Position numbers and translations under genes: made by a program. The notes under the pieces were generated by a model. The model made no database searches. It was not told where the DNA came from and saw only the letters and a program-made list of their open reading frames with translations. This document shows, piece by piece, positions 16,026 through 22,693 of a DNA stretch of 43,231 nucleotides. This stretch comes from Marivivens sp. (GTDB taxonomy: Bacteria; Pseudomonadota; Alphaproteobacteria; Rhodobacterales; Rhodobacteraceae): positions 1 through 43,231 of the forward strand of contig JAHEBS010000002.1 of assembly GCA_024642145.1 (NCBI GenBank), read 5' to 3'. Each line of letters opens with the position of its first letter. The first letter of the stretch is position 1.

Positions 16026-16853
16026 TTATCCTCCGGCCAGATTGAACACACAGCCATCCGTCATCAGTTCGGGCGGCGTCATACAAAGCGATCGCGCGAC
16101 GTTCCACGCGGCGAGAACCTTGGGCACATAGGCGCGGGTTTCGGCATAGGGCGGCACGCCCGCATTGTCACGCACCGCGCCTTCGCCCGCATTATATCCC
16201 GCCAGCACCAATATGGGATCGCGGGCAAATCGGTTCATCAACCAGTCAAGATAGGCCACCCCGCCCGCGATATTGTCGTTGGCCACCAGCGAGTCGCTGA
16301 CCCCGAACCGCGCGGCGGTGGCGGGCATGAGCTGCATCAACCCTTGCGCGCCCGCGTGGCTGACCGCATCGGCGCGCCCGCCGCTTTCGACTGCAATCAT
16401 GGCCAGAACCAGCGCTGGCGAGACATTGGTGCCCACCGTGGCGCTGAGAATCTCGCGCCCATAGGTCGAGGCGATCTGTTGCAGGGTCTGCAGGCGCGGT
16501 GGATCAGGGGCTTCGCCAGCGGGGGCCTGCTGCAACTCGGCCAGCGCCTGTGTAAGCCGGCCCGGGCCGCTGTCGGCCAGACGCGGCGACACCGCCATCC
16601 AGAACCATTCGGTGCCGGTTACCACGGTCGACGCCGGATCCGCATGATTTTCGGCGGGTGTATAGGGTGTGGGCACAGCGGGGTTGGGGCGCGGCGCGAT
16701 TTGCACGGTAATCAGGTTCCCGACAGATCCGGCCTCGGGCACGCCGATACGCTTGAAGGTAAAATCAGGCTGCATGCGTGCGGGCTCTGCGCCCGCGCCC
16801 ATGGCGATGGCGGCCAATCCCGTAGCGGCAATGATGCGCACGATTCTCTGCAT
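16026..16853 (-). CDS. Lytic transglycosylase with SLT domain, exported
   Basis: This 275-residue protein has a signal peptide (MQRIVRIIAATGLAAIAMGAGA) and a C-terminal goose-lysozyme-like SLT domain. The catalytic glutamate is E156 in LAMIAVESGG. The family stretches SHAGAQGLMQLMPATAARFG and LAGYNAGEGAV follow it. It cleaves peptidoglycan in the periplasm. The frame extends upstream to a GTG at 16901, but that start would put 16 residues in front of the signal peptide, so I chose the ATG at 16853. It is the first gene of the operon with HAD-UbiA. Its position next to the Tad locus would suit making a passage for the pilus, but that is inferred. Confidence 0.88.
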   Translation of the reverse strand: MQRIVRIIAATGLAAIAMGAGAEPARMQPDFTFKRIGVPEAGSVGNLITVQIAPRPNPAVPTPYTPAENHADPASTVVTGTEWFWMAVSPRLADSGPGRLTQALAELQQAPAGEAPDPPRLQTLQQIASTYGREILSATVGTNVSPALVLAMIAVESGGRADAVSHAGAQGLMQLMPATAARFGVSDSLVANDNIAGGVAYLDWLMNRFARDPILVLAGYNAGEGAVRDNAGVPPYAETRAYVPKVLAAWNVARSLCMTPPELMTDGCVFNLAGG

Positions 16854-17194
16854 CGAGGTTACTGCTCTGCCTCGCCTTTCCACCTTTATCGCAAAATTCA
16901 CGACTCAGGGCCAGTCTCGGCGAAAATCATCGCTGATTCTGGGGTTTTGACGCCGAAACCGGAGCCAATAAACACCCTATGCGAGAATTTTTGAAAGTTT
17001 CTTTCATTTATTATCAATGATTTAGGCAGGTATGACGTGGTTTTTTGCGCTGCACCAAATTTGAACCGTTCTGGCCAAAGTCTCGCCCCAATCTCAGAGC
17101 TTTATAGCACCATCCAAGCTGACAAGCTGACCCGGGAATAGGGGATGAGCCAGCAAGGAAGTGCAACTGACCTAAACCCCCAGGAGGGACTGAC
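16854..17194. promoter_or_regulatory. 341-base region between the transglycosylase and the first pilin gene
   Basis: I see no gene here. The middle part (about 16960-17065) is clearly richer in A and T than its surroundings, as expected of a control region serving the divergent transglycosylase and pilin genes. It holds a palindrome, TGAAAG-TTT-CTTTCA (16992-17006), and a perfect tandem 8-base repeat CAAGCTGA (17115-17130). TTTATAGCAC at 17101-17110 could contain a -10 box, but no good -35 stands in front. A strong ribosome site, AGGAGGG (17182-17188), precedes the first pilin. Confidence 0.5.
16992..17006. promoter_or_regulatory. Palindrome upstream of the pilin genes, candidate operator
   Basis: TGAAAG and CTTTCA form a perfect 6-base inverted repeat around TTT. 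It lies in the AT-rich middle of the region between the transglycosylase and the pilins, so a regulator bound here could act on either gene. I do not recognise the motif. Confidence 0.35.
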
Positions 17195-17368
17195 ATGCTG
17201 AACTTCATCAAAAACTTCCGTCGTGACGAAGACGGCGCCGTGACCGTTGACTGGGTCGTTCTGACCGCTGCGATCGTGGGCCTCGGCGTTGCGGTTCTCG
17301 CCTCGGTTTCGGGCGGCGTGAACAACCTGTCGGGCGATATCGCCACGAGCCTCTCGGGCCAGATGTAA
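17195..17368 (+). CDS. Flp-type pilin, copy 1
   Basis: This 57-residue prepilin is the structural subunit of the Tad (Flp) pilus. The 14-residue basic leader MLNFIKNFRRDEDG ends in glycine, where the TadV peptidase should cut. The mature chain starts AVTVDWVVLTA and continues with the single hydrophobic helix to about residue 38, then a short serine-rich tail ending SLSGQM. Canonical Flp pilins have glutamate and tyrosine at mature positions 5 and 6; here they are aspartate and tryptophan. The very strong AGGAGGG ribosome site fits an abundant protein. Its protein is identical to that of the next gene. Confidence 0.93.
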   Translation: MLNFIKNFRRDEDGAVTVDWVVLTAAIVGLGVAVLASVSGGVNNLSGDIATSLSGQM

Positions 17369-17416
17369 TCTGACCGATCAAACCAACCTAATCTATCAAA
17401 CCAAAGGATCAATCAA

Positions 17417-17590
17417 ATGCTGAACTTCATCAAAAACTTCCGTCGTGACGAAGATGGTGCCGTGACCGTTGACTGGGTCGTTCTGACCGCTGCCATCGTT
17501 GGCCTCGGCGTTGCGGTTCTCGCCTCGGTTTCGGGCGGCGTGAACAACCTTTCGGGCGACATCGCCACGAGCCTCTCGGGCCAGATGTAA
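17417..17590 (+). CDS. Flp-type pilin, copy 2 (identical protein)
   Basis: This 57-residue prepilin is identical in protein sequence to copy 1, with the leader ending in DEDG and the mature chain starting AVTVDWVVLTA. The ribosome site is weaker (AAAGGATC, then seven bases). A strong stem-loop with a GCAA loop and a T-rich tail follows 20 bases behind the stop, so the two pilin genes form a short, probably very abundant transcript that mostly ends before the assembly genes. Confidence 0.93.
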   Translation: MLNFIKNFRRDEDGAVTVDWVVLTAAIVGLGVAVLASVSGGVNNLSGDIATSLSGQM

Positions 17591-17610
17591 TCTGATCTGA
17601 GCGACTACTG

Positions 17611-17647
17611 GGGCCGTCCCGCAAGGGGCGGCCCTAAACTTTTGTAA
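17611..17647 (+). terminator. Terminator-like hairpin after the two pilin genes
   Basis: GGGCCGTCCC pairs with GGGGCGGCCC (one G-U wobble) across a GCAA tetraloop, followed by TAAACTTTTG and more T-rich sequence. A stable hairpin here would stop most transcripts and protect the pilin message from 3' decay, giving more pilin than assembly machinery. Confidence 0.75.
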
Positions 17648-17775
17648 TTTTATCCGTAGTTTGTTTCCAACAGTCGAAGATGCCGCCCGGATTCAACCCT
17701 TGCTGCACCTTTTTCTTGCCACATTGGCTTTGGATTATGGGACCTGGTTCTGGCCCGCGCCGTGAAGGAGAAATC

Positions 17776-17958
17776 ATGCGCCGCCTTTTGAAAAAATTCC
17801 GCGCCGACGAAGCTGGCGCTGTGACCGTTGACTGGGTTGTACTGACGGCTGCCCTCGTTGGCCTCGGCGTTGCCGTGGCATCAACGATCGGCGCCGGCGC
17901 TATGAACAAGTCTTCCGGCCTCGGCGCGACCCTTTCCAACATGGATGGCGGCAGCTGA
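17776..17958 (+). CDS. Flp-type pilin, copy 3 (divergent)
   Basis: This 60-residue prepilin has the leader MRRLLKKFRADEAG and the mature start AVTVDWVVLTAALVGLGVAV, as in copies 1 and 2. The C-terminal third is different (ending LGATLSNMDGGS). The ribosome site GAAGGAG is well placed. It lies behind the terminator of the first two pilins, 185 bases on, so it may be separately expressed. It may be a minor pilin or an alternative subunit. A short GCAA hairpin follows its stop. Confidence 0.88.
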   Translation: MRRLLKKFRADEAGAVTVDWVVLTAALVGLGVAVASTIGAGAMNKSSGLGATLSNMDGGS

Positions 17959-17967
17959 CGCTGGCTG

Positions 17968-17981
17968 TTCCCGCAAGGGAA
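17968..17981 (+). terminator. Short GCAA-loop hairpin after the third pilin gene
   Basis: TTCCC-GCAA-GGGAA, a 5-bp stem with the same tetraloop as the hairpin after copy 2. No T run follows, so it more likely marks an RNA-processing or stability element than a full terminator. Confidence 0.4.
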
Positions 17982-18079
17982 TGGAAAGTCCGCTTGGCGT
18001 TTTGGCGCCGACGTGGCAAGAATTGCACACAAACAATGAGCGTGGCCGCCAAGAGCCGCGACAATGAGGGTTTCGAGAT

Positions 18080-18934
18080 ATGCGTGCGGTCTTTGGGATA
18101 GTGTTAGTTATCGGCCTCGGGCTTGCCGGCTTTGCCGTGTATATGGTCCAGGGCTATTTCCAGCAGCAGCAAGTGGCCTTGGCCCGCGAACGCGCGGTCT
18201 TGGCCCAGCAGGTCCCCACGGTCGAGGTCATCGCCGTCAACCGCGCGATTGGCTATGGCGAACAGATCACCAAAGACGACGTCAAGGCGATCCGCTACGC
18301 GGAACCCTTCCTGCCTGAGGGCGTGTTCCGCACCATGGAAGACCTCTTTAGCGAGGGCGATGACACCTACCGCGTCGTTCTGCGCCCGATGGAAAACAAC
18401 GAACCCATTCTGGCAATCAAAGTGACCGAGCCCGGTGCTGACGCTGGTCTGACCACCCGTCTGGCGCCTGGTATGCGCGCCTTTGCGATCCGCGTGGACG
18501 TGGCCAGCGGCGTTTCCGGCTTCTTGCGCCCCGGCGACCGTGTCGATGTGTATTGGACCGGCTCGCTCAATGGTTCCTCGCGAGAGGTCACCAAGCTGAT
18601 CGAAACCGGTATCAAACTGGTTGCGGTTGACCAGACCGACGAAATGAATCTGGCCTCGGCGGCCATCGCGCGCACCGTAACGGTCGAGGTTTCGCCCCAG
18701 CAGGTCGCCAATCTCGCTCAGGCGCAATCGACGGGCTCGCTTTCGCTGGCCCTTGTCGGCGCCACGGATGAGACCACACCCACCGCGATCGAGGTCGATC
18801 TGAACACGCTTCTGGGCATCACCCCCGAGGCCGCGCCGACCCCCGAAGCCGTGGCCCCCGCCGAGCGTGTTTGCACGATCAAGACCCGCCGCGGCGCCGA
18901 TGTCGTGGAGATCCCGATCCCCTGCTCGAACTGA
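18080..18934 (+). CDS. cpaB: Flp pilus assembly protein CpaB (RcpC)
   Basis: This 284-residue protein has an N-terminal membrane segment (residues 2-20), an SAF-like domain starting near VEVIAVNRAIGYGEQITKDDVK (about residues 48-69) and the RcpC domain with MRAFAIRVDVASGVSGFLRPGDRVDV (about 132-157). The C-terminal tail is proline/alanine-rich with two cysteines, ending IPIPCSN. CpaB is a periplasmic partner of the CpaC secretin. It is the first assembly gene of the locus. Confidence 0.93.
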   Translation: MRAVFGIVLVIGLGLAGFAVYMVQGYFQQQQVALARERAVLAQQVPTVEVIAVNRAIGYGEQITKDDVKAIRYAEPFLPEGVFRTMEDLFSEGDDTYRVVLRPMENNEPILAIKVTEPGADAGLTTRLAPGMRAFAIRVDVASGVSGFLRPGDRVDVYWTGSLNGSSREVTKLIETGIKLVAVDQTDEMNLASAAIARTVTVEVSPQQVANLAQAQSTGSLSLALVGATDETTPTAIEVDLNTLLGITPEAAPTPEAVAPAERVCTIKTRRGADVVEIPIPCSN

Positions 18935-18951
18935 CGACGGGGGACCGGATC

Positions 18952-19074
18952 ATGGCGATGTTGCAACCAACCCACATGCGATTCGCCTCGGAACACTTTG
19001 ATTCTTGCAAAAAATGCGCATTGCGGGCAGTGTGGCGGAAACGACGGGTAAACAAGGCCCGCGGGCAGGCGTGA
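18952..19074 (+). CDS. Possible 40-residue basic protein with a CxxC pair
   Basis: The 157-base gap between cpaB and cpaC contains an ATG-started frame for a 40-residue basic peptide with SCKKCALRAVW in the middle and a lysine/arginine-rich end. GGGGGACCGGATC in front could serve as a ribosome site. I do not recognise it and it may be chance. It is included because the gap is otherwise unexplained in a tightly packed operon. Confidence 0.2.
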   Translation: MAMLQPTHMRFASEHFDSCKKCALRAVWRKRRVNKARGQA

Positions 19075-19091
19075 TCGGAGAGGCAGGTCAC

Positions 19092-20519
19092 ATGAGCAGA
19101 ATGCGATTTCTTAGGACCGTGGCCGTCGGGGTATTCCTCGGCGCTGCACTGGTTGGTAGCGGCAGCTTTGCCCAGACCCTTCATGTCATGGAGGGGGCAA
19201 CATCAAGCACGTTGAACGTGCCGATGAACCGCGCCGTCGTGGTCGAAAGCGACACACCCTTTACCGAACTCTCGATTGCCAACCCGGGCATCGCGGATAT
19301 CTCGTCCCTTTCAGACCGCACCATCTATGTGCTGGGCAAGGAACCGGGGCGCACGACGCTGACGCTTTTGGGCGCCGACGGACGGTTGATCACCAATGTC
19401 GAGGTGCAGGTCACCCCTGACATCGCCGAGTTCAAAGAACGCCTGCAGGAAATCCTGCCGGGCGAAAACATCGAGGTCCGCACCGCCAACGACGGTATCG
19501 TTCTTTCGGGGTCTGTCAGTTCGATCGCCAAGCTTGATCGCGCGCTTGAACTGGCCCAGCGTTATGCGCCGGACCGGATTTCCAACCTGATGACCGTTTC
19601 GGGCACCCAGCAGGTGATGCTCAAGGTCCGTTTCGCCGAGATGCAGCGTTCGGTTTCCAAATCGCTTAGCTCGTCGCTGGCCATTCAGGGCAGCACGCTG
19701 GGGGGCAACCTCGGGCTATCGGGTGGCACCAACAGCACGAATACCGCCAACACAATCGCCAGCGCGCTGACCGGCAACCTGCCGGGCACGGGCGCCAATA
19801 ATGGTGCAATGCTGTTCGGTTTCGGCGCGGGCGGTCTGGAAATGACCGTTTTGCTTGAGGCGCTTGAGGCGCGCGGCGTTGTCCGCACGCTGGCCGAACC
19901 CAACCTGACCGCACTGAGCGGCCAAGAGGCCCGTTTCCTCGCAGGTGGCGAGTACCCGGTGCCCGTGAGCCAGGATTCCGGCTCGGTCACGATCCAGTAC
20001 AAGCCCTTCGGCGTCGAATTGAACTTTATTCCCCGCGTCGTGGATGGCGATCTGATCAACATCGAACTCGATGCGGCGGTCAGCTCGATCGACCCGTCGA
20101 ACGGATTTAGCCAGAACGGCTTTACGGTCGATGCCTTCAAGCGCCGCGAAACCTCGACCACGGTCGAAATGCGCGACGGCGAAAGCTTTGCCATCGCGGG
20201 CCTGCTGTCGGACGACTTTACCGACCTCAACGGTCAGGTGCCGTGGCTTGGTGACATTCCGATCCTCGGCGCGCTGTTCCGGTCGGCGGAATATCAGCGC
20301 AAGCAGACAGAACTGGTGATCATCATCACCCCGCATCTGGTCACGCCGATGCGCGGCGATGCGCTGGCCCTGCCCACCGACCGCGTGCGTCCGCCAACCG
20401 AAAGCGACCTGTTCCTGTTTGGCCGCGTGTCGGGCGCCAACGCCAACACGCCCACGGGCGAGGTCGCGCGTCAGGACTTTAGCGGCTCCTACGGTTATGT
20501 GATGGGAGACGATCAATGA
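19092..20519 (+). CDS. cpaC: Tad secretin CpaC (RcpA)
   Basis: This 475-residue outer-membrane secretin forms the pilus exit channel. It has a signal peptide ending near SFAQT, a pilus/BON-like N-terminal domain (MNRAVVVESDTPFTELSI onwards), and the type II/III secretin domain. Landmarks are VMLKVRFAEMQRS, VRTLAEPNLTALSGQEA, FLAGGEYPVPV and the closing VPWLGDIPILGALFRS followed by ELVIIITPHLV. I chose the ATG at 19092 because the signal peptide starts there and GGAGAGGCAGG precedes it; the frame is open to 19005. Its stop overlaps the next start (ATGA). Confidence 0.94.
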   Translation: MSRMRFLRTVAVGVFLGAALVGSGSFAQTLHVMEGATSSTLNVPMNRAVVVESDTPFTELSIANPGIADISSLSDRTIYVLGKEPGRTTLTLLGADGRLITNVEVQVTPDIAEFKERLQEILPGENIEVRTANDGIVLSGSVSSIAKLDRALELAQRYAPDRISNLMTVSGTQQVMLKVRFAEMQRSVSKSLSSSLAIQGSTLGGNLGLSGGTNSTNTANTIASALTGNLPGTGANNGAMLFGFGAGGLEMTVLLEALEARGVVRTLAEPNLTALSGQEARFLAGGEYPVPVSQDSGSVTIQYKPFGVELNFIPRVVDGDLINIELDAAVSSIDPSNGFSQNGFTVDAFKRRETSTTVEMRDGESFAIAGLLSDDFTDLNGQVPWLGDIPILGALFRSAEYQRKQTELVIIITPHLVTPMRGDALALPTDRVRPPTESDLFLFGRVSGANANTPTGEVARQDFSGSYGYVMGDDQ

Positions 20520-21202
20520 AAAAGCTCGTCGCCACCACGGCAATCCTTGCGGCCCTGACCGCTTGCAGCAGCGATGATCCGGTTTTCGGCTCGTTCTACC
20601 GCGAGGCCGGTTCCTCAATCGACAACGGCACCTTCGGCCAAGCGACGATCAACAATATCGGCGTGCAGTCGGGCGAGATCGAATACACCTTGGCGCTGGC
20701 CCATCGTTTTGCCGACGAAGTGCCCACCGTCATCAATTTCGAGTTCAACAGCGCCACTATCGACGCGGCCGCGCAAACGGTCCTGCTGCAGCAAGCCGAT
20801 TGGATCAAGCAATTCCCCGAGGTCCGGTTCAAGGTCTATGGCCACACCGATCTGGTGGGTTCGAACGCCTATAACCAGTCGCTTGGCCTGCGTCGCGCCA
20901 ATGCGGTGGTGCAGTTCTTTGTGGCTCAAGGCATCAGCCGCGATCGTCTAGAAGCTGTCGTATCCTTTGGCGAGACCCAGCCCTTGATCGTGACCGAGGG
21001 CCGCGAGCGCGCGAACCGCCGCACCGTGACCGAAGTGACGGGCTTTGTCGAAACCGACGCGGGCATCATGAACGGCAAATATGCCGAGGTGGTGTTCCGT
21101 GAATATATCAACAGCGGCATTCCCAAAACCGGCCTCTCGCCGCTTCTGGGTGCCGGCGGTGGCGGTGGCGGCAGCAGCAGCGCACCGTCTACGGGCGGCT
21201 GA
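20516..21202 (+). CDS. OmpA-family lipoprotein of the Tad locus
   Basis: This 228-residue lipoprotein has lipobox LTAC at about residues 14-17 and an OmpA C-terminal peptidoglycan-binding domain: INFEFNSATIDAAA, VYGHTDLVGSNAYNQSLGLRRANAV and GRERANRRTVTEV. It ends in a glycine/serine tail. It occupies the place where CpaD is found in Caulobacter-type loci. A likely role is to tie the CpaC secretin to the cell wall. It is translationally coupled to cpaC and followed by two stem-loops. Confidence 0.85.
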   Translation: MKKLVATTAILAALTACSSDDPVFGSFYREAGSSIDNGTFGQATINNIGVQSGEIEYTLALAHRFADEVPTVINFEFNSATIDAAAQTVLLQQADWIKQFPEVRFKVYGHTDLVGSNAYNQSLGLRRANAVVQFFVAQGISRDRLEAVVSFGETQPLIVTEGRERANRRTVTEVTGFVETDAGIMNGKYAEVVFREYINSGIPKTGLSPLLGAGGGGGGSSSAPSTGG

Positions 21203-21209
21203 GCCAGCC

Positions 21210-21240
21210 GACGCGACCGGATTGTTTCGCCGGTCGCGTC
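21210..21240 (+). terminator. Perfect 11-bp stem-loop behind the OmpA lipoprotein gene
   Basis: GACGCGACCGG and CCGGTCGCGTC pair perfectly around a 9-base loop, 8 bases behind the stop. No T run follows (AACAAACACC), so it may stall or process the transcript, or mark a bidirectional structure. Confidence 0.55.
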
Positions 21241-21284
21241 AACAAACACCCCATCGTCGATCAATCGTCTTTCGATTTCGCACA

Positions 21285-21306
21285 ATTGGGGTTTTTTAGC
21301 CCCAAT
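21285..21306 (+). promoter_or_regulatory. Second stem-loop with T-rich loop before cpaE
   Basis: ATTGGGG pairs with CCCCAAT around TTTTTTAG. If the GGGG arm pairs with an upstream C run, the T run would follow it directly, so alternative folds are possible. It stands in the 239-base gap between the lipoprotein gene and cpaE, the widest internal gap of the assembly genes. Confidence 0.35.
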
Positions 21307-21441
21307 CTCGTCAAACTTGCCCCCCACATTCAAACGGTAAACGAAGCTCCCGGGCATCACGTCCGCGGGTTTTCGGGACCGAAGATGCAAAGCGATTTGC
21401 ATCCAACCGTCTGATTTGAATTGTTTTTTGGGGAAACGGGC

Positions 21442-22689
21442 ATGGCAACGAACGCCGCTATCAAGACAGATCCGCAGGCCATTGTGGCCTGCACGGTGAG
21501 TCGGGACGTCCAGAATTTCGATCTTCTGATCGAAGACATGGAAGGCCTGATGGGCGAAAAATGGGGTGACCTCGGGTTTGAGGACGCTCTGGCATTTCTG
21601 GGACAACCCGAGGCCCATTACCTCGAGTTTATCGCCATTGCCCTTGACCAAGAGGACGAGGACGACCTTTCGCTTGTCCTGCAGGTGATTACCGCCGCCA
21701 AGCTGCGCGACATCAAGGCAATCATCATCGCCGAAGATGTCTCGCCCGCTGCATTGCACCGCCTGCTGCGCGAGGGCGGCGACGAATTCATCCCCTATCC
21801 CCTGCCCGAGCACGAATTGGCCAAGGCAATCGAACGCCTGCGCCATGTGCCCGAAGAACCGCCGGTCCAGCCGCAGCACACCAACAAGCTCAAGGCCACG
21901 GGTGACCGCAACGGCGTTGTGATCCCCGTGCAGGGTCTGGCGGGTGGCACAGGCGCCTCGACTTTTGCGGTCAACCTTGCCTGGGAATTGGCGAATATCG
22001 AAAAGGAAGACGGGCCGCGCGTTTGCATCCTTGATCTGGACCTGCAGTCGGGTTCGGTTTCGACCTACCTCGATCTGCCCCGCCGCGAAGCGGTGATGGA
22101 GATGCTTGCCGACACCGAATCCATGGACAACGAAAGCTTCATGCATTCGCTCTTGTCCTATAACAACAAGTTGCACGTGCTGACCGCGCCCACAGATCTG
22201 GTGCCGCTGGAAGTCGTGACCCCCGCCGATGTGCAGCGCCTGATTTCGACGGCGCAGGCCAATTTTGACTATGTTATCATCGACATGCCCAAGGTGATGG
22301 TCGAATGGACCGAAACCGTGCTGAACGCCGCGCATATCTATTTCGCGATGCTCGAGCTGGACATGCGTTCGGCGCAGAATGCGCTGCGGCTCAAGCGTGC
22401 GCTGCAGGGCGAGGAACTGCCCTTCGAAAAGCTGCGCTTCATCCTCAACCGCGCGCCCAAGTTCACTGACCTGAGCGGCAAGGCCCGCGTCAAACGTCTG
22501 GGTGAAAGCCTGAGCATCTCGATCGAGGTGCAATTCCCCGACGGCGGCCCGCAGGTCACCCAGACCAATGACCATGGCATTCCGATGCTGGAAAACATGG
22601 CCAAGAACCCGCTGCGCAAGGCGATCGCCGCGCTTGCCAAATCCGTTCACGAGGTCAACGCGTCTGAAATCGCCAAAGCGGGGCACTGA
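21442..22689 (+). CDS. cpaE: Tad pilus localisation protein CpaE/TadZ
   Basis: This 415-residue protein has an N-terminal receiver-like region and a C-terminal MinD/ParA-type ATPase fold. The deviant Walker A is LAGGTGASTFAVNLA (about residues 166-180). Both lysines of a normal ParA loop (KGGxxKT) are alanines here, A167 and A172. ILDLDLQSGSVSTYLDL is the following block, and YVIIDMPKVM marks the Walker B region. TadZ places the pilus machine at the cell pole. The ATG at 21442 fits the family better than a TTG seven codons upstream. It starts the run cpaE-cpaF-tadB-tadC. Confidence 0.92.
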   Translation: MATNAAIKTDPQAIVACTVSRDVQNFDLLIEDMEGLMGEKWGDLGFEDALAFLGQPEAHYLEFIAIALDQEDEDDLSLVLQVITAAKLRDIKAIIIAEDVSPAALHRLLREGGDEFIPYPLPEHELAKAIERLRHVPEEPPVQPQHTNKLKATGDRNGVVIPVQGLAGGTGASTFAVNLAWELANIEKEDGPRVCILDLDLQSGSVSTYLDLPRREAVMEMLADTESMDNESFMHSLLSYNNKLHVLTAPTDLVPLEVVTPADVQRLISTAQANFDYVIIDMPKVMVEWTETVLNAAHIYFAMLELDMRSAQNALRLKRALQGEELPFEKLRFILNRAPKFTDLSGKARVKRLGESLSISIEVQFPDGGPQVTQTNDHGIPMLENMAKNPLRKAIAALAKSVHEVNASEIAKAGH

Positions 22690-22693
22690 ATAA

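Larger units (their letters stand above)
17195..17590 (+). repeat. Tandem duplication of the pilin gene
   Basis: Two 174-base genes, 48 bases apart, differ at six positions by my reading, all in third codon positions and all silent. The spacer sequences differ from one another, and the ribosome sites are unlike (AGGAGGG against AAAGGATC). The duplication has therefore aged, while the protein has been kept identical by selection or gene conversion. Confidence 0.9.

Noticed and set aside
16854-16901. GTG start 16 codons upstream for the transglycosylase
   Set aside because: It would put residues in front of a complete signal peptide; the inner ATG gives a normal exported protein.
17195-17590. 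Repeat read as a mobile element or CRISPR-like unit
   Set aside because: The repeat is exactly the pilin coding sequence. No terminal inverted repeats or transposase are present, and there are only two units.
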